From Mycobacterium sp. DL (GTDB lineage Bacteria; Actinomycetota; Actinomycetes; Mycobacteriales; Mycobacteriaceae), in assembly GCF_039729195.1 (NCBI RefSeq), contig NZ_CP155796.1, forward strand, positions 744,001 through 808,000: a stretch of 64,000 nt of DNA. The letters are read 5' to 3'. The notes below the pieces were generated by a model. The model searched no databases. It saw nothing but the letters and a program-made list of their open reading frames with translations, and had not been told where the DNA came from. The stretch's first letter is position 1, and each line of letters starts with the position of its first letter. A program made the translations under genes and the position numbers. Below, in pieces: positions 42,019 to 51,134 of this stretch.

Positions 42019-43365
42019 ATGAGCGTATTGCTTTTCGGGGTTTCGCACCGCAGTGCGCCGGTGTCAGTCCTCGAGCAACTGAGCACCGATGAGTCCGATC
42101 AGGCAAAGATCGTCGACGACGTGCTCCGATCTTCGCTGGTCACAGAAGCCATGGTGCTGTCCACCTGCAACCGCGTGGAGATCTACGCCGTTGTCGACGC
42201 ATTCCACGGCGGGCTCTCCGTGATCGGTCAGGCGCTTTCCGAGCACTGTGGGATGTCGCTGCAGGATCTGACCAAGTACGCCTATGTCCGCTATGCCGAG
42301 GCCGCTGTGGAGCACATGTTCGCGGTCGCCAGTGGCCTGGACTCCGCGGTGATCGGTGAGCAGCAGGTACTCGGGCAGCTCCGGCGTGCCTACGCCTCGG
42401 CCGAGTCGAACCACACCGTCGGCCGCACCCTGCACGAGCTGTCACAGCGGGCCCTGTCGGTGGGCAAGCGCGTGCACTCCGAGACCGGTATCGACGCCGC
42501 GGGCGCCTCGGTGGTCTCTGTGGCGCTCGACCTGGCCGAGACCAAGTTCGACGGCGGCCTGGCCGGACGATCTGCGACGGTGATCGGCGCGGGATCGATG
42601 GGCGCGCTGTCGGCCGCGCACCTCGTCCGGGCGGGCATCGGCCGCATCCACGTGGTGAACCGCACGCTGCCGCGCGCCGAGCGGCTGGTGCAGAACCTGC
42701 GGGCTCAGGGCGTCGACGCCCACGCGTTCCCGTTCGACCATCTGCCGCCGGTGCTCGCCGACGCAGACGTCGTCGTCTCGTGCACCGGCGCTGTGCGACC
42801 CGTGGTGTCGCTCGCCGACGTGCACCGCGGCCTCGCTCACGGCCAGGAACCTCGGCATCTGGTGGTGTGTGATCTCGGGATGCCCCGTGACGTCGACCAG
42901 GCCGTCGCCGGCCTGCCCGGCGTCACCCTGGTCGACATGGAGCGGATCCAACGGGAGCCGTCGGCGCGCGCGGCCGCCTCCGACGCCGAAGCGGCCCGCG
43001 CGATCGTCGCTGCCGAGGTCGCCAACTATCTGGCCGGACAGCGCATGGCGGAGGTCACGCCGACCGTCACCGCGCTGCGCCAACGGGCCGCGGACGTGGT
43101 CGAAGCCGAGTTGCTGAGGCTGGACAATCGACTGCCCGGCCTGGACACCGCTCACCGCGACGAGGTGGCCAAGACCGTGCGCCGCGTCGTCGACAAGCTG
43201 CTGCACGCGCCGACGGTGCGGGTGAAGCAGTTGGCCAGCGCGCCCGGCGGAGACAGCTACGCCGAGGCTCTGCGTGAGCTCTTCGAACTCGATCAGCAAG
43301 CCGTCGACGCGGTGGCCGCGGGTGAGTTACCTCTCATGACAACCGATCTCGACAAGACCGAGTAA
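42019..43365 (+). CDS. hemA: glutamyl-tRNA reductase
   Basis: Reduces glutamyl-tRNA(Glu) to glutamate 1-semialdehyde, first committed step of C5 tetrapyrrole synthesis. A 448-residue protein with [14 protein letters not shown], the nucleophilic cysteine C50 in [10 protein letters not shown], the specificity loop [18 protein letters not shown]-binding [13 protein letters not shown] and a C-terminal dimerisation helix. The ATG at 42019 matches the domain start. It heads an operon with hemC, hemD and hemB; hemL, the next enzyme, lies 10 kb away at 53340. Confidence 0.97.
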   Translation: MSVLLFGVSHRSAPVSVLEQLSTDESDQAKIVDDVLRSSLVTEAMVLSTCNRVEIYAVVDAFHGGLSVIGQALSEHCGMSLQDLTKYAYVRYAEAAVEHMFAVASGLDSAVIGEQQVLGQLRRAYASAESNHTVGRTLHELSQRALSVGKRVHSETGIDAAGASVVSVALDLAETKFDGGLAGRSATVIGAGSMGALSAAHLVRAGIGRIHVVNRTLPRAERLVQNLRAQGVDAHAFPFDHLPPVLADADVVVSCTGAVRPVVSLADVHRGLAHGQEPRHLVVCDLGMPRDVDQAVAGLPGVTLVDMERIQREPSARAAASDAEAARAIVAAEVANYLAGQRMAEVTPTVTALRQRAADVVEAELLRLDNRLPGLDTAHRDEVAKTVRRVVDKLLHAPTVRVKQLASAPGGDSYAEALRELFELDQQAVDAVAAGELPLMTTDLDKTE

Positions 43366-43414
43366 CTCGACTCCCCGCACGCGGGAGGTGCCCCAGCTCC
43401 ATGAAAGACACCAA

Positions 43415-44350
43415 GTGATCCGTATAGGGACCCGGGGAAGCCTGCTGGCGACAACCCAGGCCGGCGTCATCAGAGATGCCCTGATCGACCGCGGACAGTC
43501 CGCCGAACTGGTGATCGTGTCCACGGCCGGGGATCGCTCGGACGCGCCGATCGCCGAGATCGGTGTCGGGGTGTTCACCGCGGCGCTGCGTGAGGCGATC
43601 GCCGACAACACCGTCGACATGGCGGTGCACTCCTACAAGGATCTGCCCACTGCCGCGGACCCGCGGTTCGTGATCGCCGCGATCCCGACGCGCGCGGACG
43701 CCCGCGACGCGCTGGTCGCCCGCGACGGACTGGTGCTCGGGGAGCTGCCGAACGGGTCGACGATCGGCACATCGGCCCCGCGGCGGGCCGCGCAGCTTAG
43801 AGCACTGGGTCTCGGTTTGGAAATCCGCCCCCTACGAGGCAACCTAGACACCAGGTTGAACAGGGTAAGCAGCGGTGATCTCGACGCCGTCGTCGTGGCC
43901 CGGGCGGGATTGGCCCGCATCGGTCGCCTCGACGCTGTCACCGAGACGCTGGAACCGGTACAGATGTTGCCGGCGCCGGCTCAGGGGGCATTGGCAGTCG
44001 AGTGTCGTGCCGGTGATACGGCGCTCGCGGAACTGTTGGCGGAGTTCGACGACGCCGACACCCGGGCATCGGTCACCGCAGAGCGAGCCCTGCTGGCCGA
44101 ACTGGAGGCGGGCTGCTCCGCACCGGTGGGCGCGATCGCAGAAGTGGTCGAGTCGATCGATGAGGACGGCCGGATCTTCGAAGAGCTGTCGCTGCGCGGC
44201 TGCGTGGCGACGCTAGACGGATCCGACGTGATCCGTGCGTCCGGTATCGGGACACCCGGTCGGGCACGAGAGCTTGGGCTCTCGGTGGCCGCGGAGTTGT
44301 TCGAGCTGGGAGCGCGGGATCTGTTGGACGAACGCGGGAGAGATGCATGA
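43415..44350 (+). CDS. hemC: hydroxymethylbilane synthase
   Basis: Polymerises four porphobilinogens to hydroxymethylbilane. A 311-residue enzyme with [15 protein letters not shown] at the start, the catalytic-aspartate block [30 protein letters not shown] and the dipyrromethane-cofactor cysteine C234 in [12 protein letters not shown]. The GTG at 43415 is used as the domain begins there. Its stop overlaps the ATG of hemD (ATGA). Confidence 0.97.
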   Translation: MIRIGTRGSLLATTQAGVIRDALIDRGQSAELVIVSTAGDRSDAPIAEIGVGVFTAALREAIADNTVDMAVHSYKDLPTAADPRFVIAAIPTRADARDALVARDGLVLGELPNGSTIGTSAPRRAAQLRALGLGLEIRPLRGNLDTRLNRVSSGDLDAVVVARAGLARIGRLDAVTETLEPVQMLPAPAQGALAVECRAGDTALAELLAEFDDADTRASVTAERALLAELEAGCSAPVGAIAEVVESIDEDGRIFEELSLRGCVATLDGSDVIRASGIGTPGRARELGLSVAAELFELGARDLLDERGRDA

Positions 44351-46059
44351 GCTTGCGAGGACGCAAGAACAAGCCCGGCCACATCACGTTCGTCGGCTCC
44401 GGGCCCGGTGATCCAGGCCTGCTGACGACACGTGCCCGCACCGTGTTGGCGAACGCCGCCCTGGTGTTCACCGACCCGGACGTTCCTCAGGCGGTGCTCG
44501 CCCTCGTGGGGTGTGAGCTGCCGCCGCCGTCGGGACCGCTGCCGTTCGTCGCCGCCGACGCGGCTCCGAAGACCGATGCGGCCAAGTCGGCCACCCCCGA
44601 GGGCGTCGACCCGGCCGGTGACGCAGCCAAGCCGGCCGACGCTCCCGAACCGGCCCCCGTCATCCCCGGTGGCCCCGATGTGCGTCCCGCACTGGGCGAC
44701 CCGGCCGAGGTCGCCAAGACGCTGGCCGCCGAAGCCCGCACAGGCGTCGACGTCGTGCGCCTGGTCGCCGGCGATCCGTTGTCGATCGACGCGGTGATCA
44801 CCGAGGTGAATGCGCTTGCGCGCACCCAACTGACTTTCGAGATCGTGCCCGGACTGCCCGACACCACGGCGGTGCCCACCTACGCCGGACTCCCGCTGGG
44901 TTCGGCCCACACGGTCGCCGACGTCCGCGGTGATGTCGACTGGGCGGCGCTGGCCGCCGCGCCGGGGCCGCTGATCCTGCACGCGACGGTGTCGCATCTG
45001 CCCGATGCGGCGCGCACCCTCGTCGAGTACGGCCTGGCCGAATCCACGCCCACGGTGGTGACCGCCAACGGCACCACCTGCCAGCAGCGCTCCGTCGAGA
45101 CGACGCTGGCGGGTCTGCTCGACAAGTCCACCCTTGCCGGAACCGACCCCGCGGGACCGTTGGCAGGCCCGCTGGTCGTGACGATCGGCCGGACCGTGAC
45201 CAACCGCGCCAAGCTGAACTGGTGGGAGAGTCGCGCGCTGTACGGCTGGACCGTGCTCGTGCCGCGCACCAAGGATCAGGCGGGCGAGATGAGCGATCGG
45301 CTCGTCGGCCACGGCGCGTTGCCCATCGAGGTGCCGACAATCGCTGTCGAGCCTCCGCGAAGCCCCGCCCAGATGGAAAGGGCGGTCAAGGGTTTGGTGG
45401 ACGGCCGCTTCCAGTGGGTGGTGTTCACCTCCACCAACGCGGTGCGCGCGGTGTGGGAGAAGTTCAACGAGTTCGGTCTGGATGCCCGTGCGTTCTCCGG
45501 GGTGAAGATCGCGTGCGTCGGGCAGGCCACGGCCGACCGGGTGCGCGCCTTCGGCATCAACCCCGAGTTGGTTCCGACCGGCGAGCAGTCGTCGCTCGGA
45601 CTGCTCGACGAGTTCCCGCCCTACGACGACGTTTTCGACCCGGTCAACCGGGTTCTGCTGCCTCGGGCCGACATCGCCACCGAGACGCTGGCCGAAGGTC
45701 TTCGCGACCGCGGTTGGGAGATCGAGGATGTCACCGCCTACCGCACGGTCCGCGCGGCTCCGCCCCCGGCGCACACCCGCGAGATGATCAAGACCGGTGG
45801 CTTCGACGCGGTGTGCTTCACGTCGAGCTCGACGGTGCGCAACCTCGTCGGGATCGCCGGGAAGCCGCACGCCCGCACGATCGTCGCCTGCATCGGGCCC
45901 AAGACCGCTGAGACCGCAGCCGAATTCGGCCTTCGTGTCGACGTGCAGCCGGAAGTGGCTGCTGTCGGTCCGCTGGTGGAGGCACTGGCCGAGCACGCCG
46001 CCCGGTTGCGGGCCGAGGGTGCGCTGCCGCCGCCGCGGAAGAAGAGTCGACGCCGGTAG
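44347..46059 (+). CDS. hemD: bifunctional-type uroporphyrinogen-III synthase with SUMT-like domain
   Basis: A 570-residue fusion. Residues 10-265 resemble uroporphyrinogen-III C-methyltransferase (SUMT/CobA): [42 protein letters not shown]. Residues 300-555 form the HemD synthase domain that closes hydroxymethylbilane to uroporphyrinogen III ([38 protein letters not shown]). Several SUMT residues are changed (GGDPF becomes AGDPL), and an Ala/Pro-rich insert of about 60 residues interrupts it, so methyltransferase activity is doubtful. It is coupled to hemC. It ends in a basic tail KKSRRR. It matches Rv0511. Confidence 0.92.
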   Translation: MSLRGRKNKPGHITFVGSGPGDPGLLTTRARTVLANAALVFTDPDVPQAVLALVGCELPPPSGPLPFVAADAAPKTDAAKSATPEGVDPAGDAAKPADAPEPAPVIPGGPDVRPALGDPAEVAKTLAAEARTGVDVVRLVAGDPLSIDAVITEVNALARTQLTFEIVPGLPDTTAVPTYAGLPLGSAHTVADVRGDVDWAALAAAPGPLILHATVSHLPDAARTLVEYGLAESTPTVVTANGTTCQQRSVETTLAGLLDKSTLAGTDPAGPLAGPLVVTIGRTVTNRAKLNWWESRALYGWTVLVPRTKDQAGEMSDRLVGHGALPIEVPTIAVEPPRSPAQMERAVKGLVDGRFQWVVFTSTNAVRAVWEKFNEFGLDARAFSGVKIACVGQATADRVRAFGINPELVPTGEQSSLGLLDEFPPYDDVFDPVNRVLLPRADIATETLAEGLRDRGWEIEDVTAYRTVRAAPPPAHTREMIKTGGFDAVCFTSSSTVRNLVGIAGKPHARTIVACIGPKTAETAAEFGLRVDVQPEVAAVGPLVEALAEHAARLRAEGALPPPRKKSRRR

Positions 46060-46079
46060 TCCGGGAGGAATGGCTTTAC

Positions 46080-47060
46080 ATGCCTTATCCGAGCCACCGG
46101 CCGCGAAGGCTTCGATCCACCCCGGCCATGCGTCGGTTGGTCGCGCAGACCTCTTTGGAGCCAAGGCATCTGGTGCTGCCGATGTTCGTCGCCGACGGCA
46201 TCGACGAACCACGACCGATTTCTTCCATGCCCGGTGTCGTTCAGCACACCCGGGACTCGCTGCGCCGCGCTGCCGCGGATGCGGTGCGGGCCGGCGTCGG
46301 TGGGCTGATGCTGTTCGGGGTGCCCGGTGACGAGCACAAGGATCCCGTCGGTACAGCCGGCACGGATCCAGACGGCATCCTCAACGTCGCGTTGCGGGAT
46401 CTGTCCGGCGATCTCGGCGACGACACCGTGCTGATGGCCGACACCTGCCTCGACGAGTTCACCGACCACGGTCACTGTGGGGTGCTGGACGACCGTGGTC
46501 GCGTCGACAACGATGCCACCAACCGACGCTATGTCGATCTTGCTGTGGCGCAGGCGAATTCGGGTGCACATGTGGTCGGGCCCAGCGGCATGATGGACGG
46601 TCAGGTGGCCGCGATCCGCGACGGCCTCGACACCGCCGGTCATTCCGACATCGCGATCCTGGCTTACGCCGCGAAGTTCGCGTCGGGTTTCTACGGACCC
46701 TTCCGGGAGGCAGTGGGCTCCAGTCTCAACGGGGACCGTCGCACCTACCAGCAGGATGCCGGCAACGCGCGCGAGGCGTTGCACGAAGTGCAGCTCGACA
46801 TCGACGAGGGCGCCGACATCGTGATGGTGAAGCCGGCGATGTCCTACCTCGACGTGGTGCGCGCCGCCGCCGACATCTCGCCCGTTCCGGTTGCCGCATA
46901 CCAGGTTTCCGGCGAGTACTCGATGATCAGCGCGGCGGCGGCCAACGGCTGGATCGATCTGCGGACCGTGGCGTTGGAGACGCTGATCGGGATCCGGCGT
47001 GCCGGCGCCGACATCGTGCTCACCTACTGGGCAGTTGATGCGGCCGGCTGGCTGTCGTGA
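46080..47060 (+). CDS. hemB: delta-aminolevulinic acid dehydratase
   Basis: Condenses two 5-aminolevulinates to porphobilinogen. A 326-residue TIM barrel with Schiff-base lysines K199 (AYAAKFASGF) and K251 (MVKPAMSYLD). The metal-site loop reads TCLDEFTDHGHCG: two of the three zinc-type cysteines remain while the middle one is aspartate, an intermediate between zinc and magnesium classes. The ATG is preceded by GGGAGGAA. The stop overlaps the GTG of the next gene (GTGA). It matches Rv0512. Confidence 0.97.
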   Translation: MPYPSHRPRRLRSTPAMRRLVAQTSLEPRHLVLPMFVADGIDEPRPISSMPGVVQHTRDSLRRAAADAVRAGVGGLMLFGVPGDEHKDPVGTAGTDPDGILNVALRDLSGDLGDDTVLMADTCLDEFTDHGHCGVLDDRGRVDNDATNRRYVDLAVAQANSGAHVVGPSGMMDGQVAAIRDGLDTAGHSDIAILAYAAKFASGFYGPFREAVGSSLNGDRRTYQQDAGNAREALHEVQLDIDEGADIVMVKPAMSYLDVVRAAADISPVPVAAYQVSGEYSMISAAAANGWIDLRTVALETLIGIRRAGADIVLTYWAVDAAGWLS

Positions 47061-47488
47061 CAGAACCCGACGCGACAGGCCCAGACGGGTCGCCCCCCGC
47101 CCGGCCCCCTGACGTCGACACCGGATTCTGGTTGTGGGTGGCGGCACTTCCGTTGATGGCGATCGGTTACGTCATCGACCTGATCACCAGCCCGCTGCGC
47201 CCGACCGGCCCGATGCTGGCCATCTCCATCGTGTTCCTGGTGGTCGTCGTGATCGTCGTCGCCACCTTCCTGGTGTTGATGAGGCAGGGGTACCGCTGGG
47301 TGCGCACGCTGCTGACCGGTGGCGCGATCGCGGCGCTGGTGTTCTCGGCCTCCGGTCTGTTCACCGCCGAACGTCACGCGGCCGCGGCCGTCGGCTATGC
47401 CGTCGCGGTGATCGTCGGCTCCGTTGCCATCGCCGGTGGCGTGTTCCTGCTGCACCGCAAGGACGCCCACGAATTCTTCACCCGCTGA
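47057..47488 (+). CDS. membrane protein (Rv0513-like)
   Basis: A 143-residue protein with a proline-rich N-terminal segment and four predicted membrane helices (about 22-42, 52-72, 80-100, 108-130). No functional motif. The GTG overlaps the hemB stop codon, so it is co-translated with the haem operon, but a link to haem is not established. It matches Rv0513. Confidence 0.82.
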   Translation: MTEPDATGPDGSPPARPPDVDTGFWLWVAALPLMAIGYVIDLITSPLRPTGPMLAISIVFLVVVVIVVATFLVLMRQGYRWVRTLLTGGAIAALVFSASGLFTAERHAAAAVGYAVAVIVGSVAIAGGVFLLHRKDAHEFFTR

Positions 47489-47508
47489 TTCGCTAGGCTG
47501 ACCCGACC

Positions 47509-47961
47509 ATGACCGACCCACAAGCCGCGCCGTCACGGCGGCCGCGTCTGGTCGACATCGCGTTCTGGTGCTTCATCGTCGGCGCGGTCATCATGATCGT
47601 CGGCGGGTTGATGGCCGGGGCCACGGACTACGACACCGCCCGCGCCGTTCTGCCCAGCACTTTCTCCGATGACCAGGTGCAGAACTATCTGACCCTGTAT
47701 CGCGCGAGCGGGATCGGTTCCGCGGTGGCCGGAGTTGCCCTCGCGTTCCTGGCTGGTCGCACTCGCCGGGGGGACGGTCGGTTCCGACTCGCGTTGCTCG
47801 GACTGGTGTTCGCGACGTTCGTGGTGGTCGTGATGCTGGCGCTCGGGTTCGGAGTCGCACAGCCGGTGGTGCTGCTGTCGCTGCTTCCCGTTCTCGTCGG
47901 GTCGGCCCTGCTCACCATGCCGGCGGCGCGCACCTGGTTCGAGTCGGAGGGGCACCTGTGA
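47509..47961 (+). CDS. small four-helix membrane protein (Rv0514-like position)
   Basis: A 150-residue membrane protein with about four helices, first helix FWCFIVGAVIMIVGGLMAG. It has the same overall layout as the preceding gene product (proline/arginine-rich start, four helices) and may be a diverged paralogue. The ATG is 20 bases after the preceding stop; the end overlaps the next start (GTGA). Function unknown. Confidence 0.78.
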   Translation: MTDPQAAPSRRPRLVDIAFWCFIVGAVIMIVGGLMAGATDYDTARAVLPSTFSDDQVQNYLTLYRASGIGSAVAGVALAFLAGRTRRGDGRFRLALLGLVFATFVVVVMLALGFGVAQPVVLLSLLPVLVGSALLTMPAARTWFESEGHL

Positions 47962-48461
47962 CCGAGCCTGTCCAGCGCCCGGTGGCGACGCCCGAGGTGA
48001 TCTTCTCCGAACCGGGCGCCAGCTGGCTGTGGCTGCTGGCCGGCCCCGCAGCGGGGGTGGCGATGGCGATGATCCAGCTCTCGGCCGGGTACGGGATTCA
48101 GCTGGTGGTGCCGGGCATCTTCTTCGTGCTCGTCTCCGGTTTCCTGGCGATCCAGGTCAAGGCCGCGAGGATCCACACCTCGGTCGAGTTGACCGTCGAC
48201 ACGTTGCGGCAGGGCGCCGAGACGATCCGGACGGACGACATCATCCGGATCTATCCGGAGGCCGCCGGTAGGGAGACGCCGAAGTGGCAGTACGCGCGGG
48301 CGCTCGGCGAGCTCACCGGGGTCCCGCGGGGCCGCACCGGGATCGGCGTGCGGTTGACCAACGACCGCACGGCGCAGGCCTGGGCGCGCAAGCATGAGCG
48401 GTTGCGGGCCGCGCTGACGAACCTGGTGGAGGAGCGCATTCCGCCGGAGCCGACGCCGTGA
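47958..48461 (+). CDS. DUF3093-like membrane protein
   Basis: A 167-residue protein with two adjacent membrane helices (about 22-42 and 46-65) and a C-terminal cytoplasmic domain: ELTVDTLRQGAETIRTDDI, then RGRTGIGVRLTNDRTAQAWAR. It resembles the bacterial PH-like or DUF3093 proteins. The GTG start overlaps the previous stop and the end overlaps the next start, so the four genes downstream of hemB form one unit. Function unknown. Confidence 0.72.
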   Translation: MTEPVQRPVATPEVIFSEPGASWLWLLAGPAAGVAMAMIQLSAGYGIQLVVPGIFFVLVSGFLAIQVKAARIHTSVELTVDTLRQGAETIRTDDIIRIYPEAAGRETPKWQYARALGELTGVPRGRTGIGVRLTNDRTAQAWARKHERLRAALTNLVEERIPPEPTP

Positions 48462-48745
48462 CGTCGCGGAGGGCGGTGGTCTTGTTGGTGCTGGCCGGAT
48501 GCGCCGCGGTGGGCTGTGTGCTGAGTTGGCTGGCCGCCAGTTCCCCGGTGACCGTCGCACCCGTGACCGAGGGGGAGCCGACGACCATCTCGCTGGTCTA
48601 CTACCCACCCATGATGACGTTGTCACTGCTGCTCGCGACCGCGGCCGGGGTGCTCGTAGTGCTGGGCGTGACCCGTCTGCGCCGCGGCACCGCCGCCGCG
48701 GAACAGCATTCCGGGCTGCTGTCGACGGCTGATCCACAGCCCTGA
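48458..48745 (+). CDS. small membrane protein
   Basis: A 95-residue protein with two membrane helices: VVLLVLAGCAAVGCVLSWLA (could be read as a signal anchor) and MMTLSLLLATAAGVLVVLGV. The segment between them is short and extracytoplasmic. GTG start overlapping the previous stop codon. No recognisable family. It is the last member of the hemB-linked cluster; an 82-base gap and an accessory block follow. Confidence 0.7.
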   Translation: MTSRRAVVLLVLAGCAAVGCVLSWLAASSPVTVAPVTEGEPTTISLVYYPPMMTLSLLLATAAGVLVVLGVTRLRRGTAAAEQHSGLLSTADPQP

Positions 48746-48827
48746 GTTCACTCTCGCGGCACCCGCCGCTGTAACCGTCGCCACACGGCCCTTGGTACAA
48801 AGTGCAAAATCTGTAACACTGTTCCCC

Positions 48828-49703
48828 ATGACGGAGTTGGCGGACAAGGACGAACATCTCGGCGGCACGCACCTCGACGCGCTGCCGCTCGGGCCGCAGT
48901 CATTGGTCTGGCGGTACTTCGGCGACAACCGGATGTACCTGATCGGTCCGCGGCCCGCAGTGCTGCAGAACATGCTGGCCGAGCTCGGTCAGGGCGTCTA
49001 CGACCACTCCACGTTCTTCGCCGACACCGCGGAGCGGTTGCGGCGGACCATCCCGCCGATCTTCAACACCGTCTACGGCTCCGAGGCCGACAACGCCGGC
49101 CTTGCGGTCCGCGACTTCCACCACCACGTCAAGGGCGACATGCCGGGCACCGAAGGTGGTCGCTACCACGCGCTGGACCCCGACACCTACTTCTGGGCGC
49201 ACGCCACCTTCGTCGAGCAGGTCTTCTACTTCGCCGACACATTCGTCACCAGGTTGACGCCTGCGGACCGAGAGCGGATCTACCTGGAGTCCAAGACGTG
49301 GTACCGGCGCTACGGCGTCAGCGACCGTCCGATGCCGGCGACCTACGCCGACTTCGAGCAGTACTGGGACCGCATGATGGACCGGGTTGTCGTCGCGCAC
49401 CCCACCGCGAGGTACGGCGTCGGCTACGTCACCAAGGGCTTCCCGCGACCCAAGGCGGTCCATCCCCTGGTGTGGCGGCTCGTCGCGCCCGTCTTCAACC
49501 CGCTGGCCGCATTCCTGACCACCGGCGGCCTGCCGCCGCGCGCCCGGGACCTGCTGCAGCTGCCGTGGACCGAGAAGCAGGAGCGGCGCTACCAGCGATT
49601 CGCCGCGCTGTGCCGATCGCGCCCGGTGAACTGGATCTGGGACCGGTTGCCGATGCGGGTGCGCTACAGCGGTTACGCGGTCAAGGGTTATGCCCGCGCC
49701 TGA
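48828..49703 (+). CDS. DUF2236 oxygenase family protein (MpaB/Lcp-like)
   Basis: A 291-residue helical protein of the DUF2236 family, whose characterised relatives (latex-clearing protein, MpaB) are b-type haem oxygenases. Conserved pieces are [28 protein letters not shown] with histidines suited to haem, and [17 protein letters not shown]. The substrate is unknown. The ATG at 48828 is used. The leader contains AACACTGTT (48815-48823), a possible TetR half-palindrome. The downstream TetR gene overlaps its end by 14 bases, so they are co-expressed. Confidence 0.85.
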   Translation: MTELADKDEHLGGTHLDALPLGPQSLVWRYFGDNRMYLIGPRPAVLQNMLAELGQGVYDHSTFFADTAERLRRTIPPIFNTVYGSEADNAGLAVRDFHHHVKGDMPGTEGGRYHALDPDTYFWAHATFVEQVFYFADTFVTRLTPADRERIYLESKTWYRRYGVSDRPMPATYADFEQYWDRMMDRVVVAHPTARYGVGYVTKGFPRPKAVHPLVWRLVAPVFNPLAAFLTTGGLPPRARDLLQLPWTEKQERRYQRFAALCRSRPVNWIWDRLPMRVRYSGYAVKGYARA

Positions 49704-50289
49704 CCCTGCGACGGCCACCCAACAGATCCTCGACGCCGCCGTCGTCGAGTTCGAGCGACACGGTTTCCGGCGAGTCGCCCTCGACGACGTGGCCCGCCGT
49801 GCGGGCGTCAGCCGGACGACGATCTACCGGCGCTTCGCGAACAAGGACGAGCTGGTCGGTGCGGTCATCGAACGGGAGAACGTCGGCCTCTTCGCCGACA
49901 TCGCCAGCGAGCTCAAACAGTCTGGCCCGCAGTCGAATTACTACGTCGAAGCGTTCACCCTGTCGATCCTGAAATTCCGCAGACACCGGGTGCTGCACCA
50001 GATGATCACCGATGAGCCCGGCTTGGTTCTCGAGCTCGCGGGCCGATATCACCGGGCGGCGATCGACCGCATGGCCGACGCGCTGCGGATCATCTTCCCG
50101 CCGGGCTTCGCCGAGCGCATCGGCCCAGATGCCGTCGACGAACTCGCAGATTGCATTCTGCGGTACGCCGCCATGGTGTTGCTGCTGCCCAGCGCGCAGC
50201 CGCTGGACAGCGCCGACGACATCCGCGAGTTCGCGCGTCGCCACTTCCTGCCGAGCCTGCCCGCGGCGCTGCGGACGGTGCCGGCCTGA
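49690..50289 (+). CDS. TetR-family regulator
   Basis: A 199-residue TetR repressor with helix-turn-helix [20 protein letters not shown] (about 30-49) and a helical ligand domain. The ATG overlaps the DUF2236 gene by 14 bases in another frame, so the regulator is probably encoded in the operon it controls. Ligand and operator are unknown. Confidence 0.9.
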   Translation: MPAPDPATATQQILDAAVVEFERHGFRRVALDDVARRAGVSRTTIYRRFANKDELVGAVIERENVGLFADIASELKQSGPQSNYYVEAFTLSILKFRRHRVLHQMITDEPGLVLELAGRYHRAAIDRMADALRIIFPPGFAERIGPDAVDELADCILRYAAMVLLLPSAQPLDSADDIREFARRHFLPSLPAALRTVPA

Positions 50290-50335
50290 CGGGTCGGGTG
50301 TTTCGCAGGTCACACTTTCGGGCAGCCCGACAGCC

Positions 50336-50605
50336 ATGGACCAGAACGAAGAGACCAGCAGCCAGCAACTCACCGAGAAGCCCGAGATCACCGACGAGCA
50401 CAAAGCGCAGGCCAAGGAGATGGCGAAGTCCTACAACGAGGAACTCGAGACCACGACCCTGCCCGGTAGCAACGGCACCGTGTCCGGCACCTCGGTCACC
50501 GACTGGGTCGACGACAAGGACAAAGGCAAGATCGAGACGTCCGCGGACGAGGGCAACGTCGAATACCGCAACACCGAGGAGTTCCGCAAAAAACTCGAGG
50601 GGTGA
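50336..50605 (+). CDS. small acidic conserved protein
   Basis: An 89-residue hydrophilic protein, rich in E, D, K and T, with no membrane segment or signal. It starts MDQNEETSSQQL and ends NTEEFRKKLEG. It contains EMAKSYNEELETTTLPGSNG and a conserved VTDWVDD. Similar small proteins occur widely in mycobacteria and are of unknown function. Start ATG 46 bases after the TetR gene, without a strong ribosome binding site. Confidence 0.7.
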   Translation: MDQNEETSSQQLTEKPEITDEHKAQAKEMAKSYNEELETTTLPGSNGTVSGTSVTDWVDDKDKGKIETSADEGNVEYRNTEEFRKKLEG

Positions 50606-50648
50606 GACGCTGCTCGCGGGCGGTCGCCGACACCTAGGCTCTGATCTT

Positions 50649-51134
50649 GTGACCCCACTCGATCAGATCGCCCCGGCCTTCGTGCGCATGGCGCATTCGA
50701 TCGTGTGGGCGTCGGTGGCCACCGTCGACGCCGACAGCAAACCACGCTCACGCATCCTGCACCCGATCTGGGAGTGGGACGGAACCGACCTGCTCGGGTG
50801 GATCGCGACGGTGCCGACACCACTCAAGCGCGCGCACCTCGCGGTGCACCCGGATGTCTCGGTGAGCTACTGGACCACCACGCAGGACACGTGCAGCGCC
50901 GATTGCCTGGTCGAGTGGTACACCGACGACGAGACCCGTGCGGCGGTGTGGGAGAAGTTCGCGACCGGGCCCGAACCGGTCGGCTACGACCCCCGCATCA
51001 TCCCGATGTGGCGGGACGGCCCCACCTCCGAGGAGTTCGCCGTACTCCGGCTGTCGCCCTATCGACTGCGCGTCATGCCCGGGACGATGATGACCGAGGG
51101 GCGCGGTGAGGTGCTGGGCTGGCACGCATCATGA
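50649..51134 (+). CDS. pyridoxamine 5'-phosphate oxidase-like (split-barrel) protein
   Basis: A 161-residue flavin/F420-type split-barrel protein. SIVWASVATVDADSKPRSRI and the strand following it are the PNPOx-like core; later parts include LKRAHLAVHPDVSVSYW. Most mycobacterial members bind F420 or haem/biliverdin and act as reductases, but the cofactor here is not evident. GTG start; the end overlaps the P450 start (ATGA), implying a joint role with the P450. Confidence 0.82.
   Translation: MTPLDQIAPAFVRMAHSIVWASVATVDADSKPRSRILHPIWEWDGTDLLGWIATVPTPLKRAHLAVHPDVSVSYWTTTQDTCSADCLVEWYTDDETRAAVWEKFATGPEPVGYDPRIIPMWRDGPTSEEFAVLRLSPYRLRVMPGTMMTEGRGEVLGWHAS

Noticed and set aside
43981..46212. 743-codon open frame antisense to hemC/hemD
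   Set aside because: Long only because of the GC-rich third positions of hemD; arginine/glycine-rich translation without motifs.
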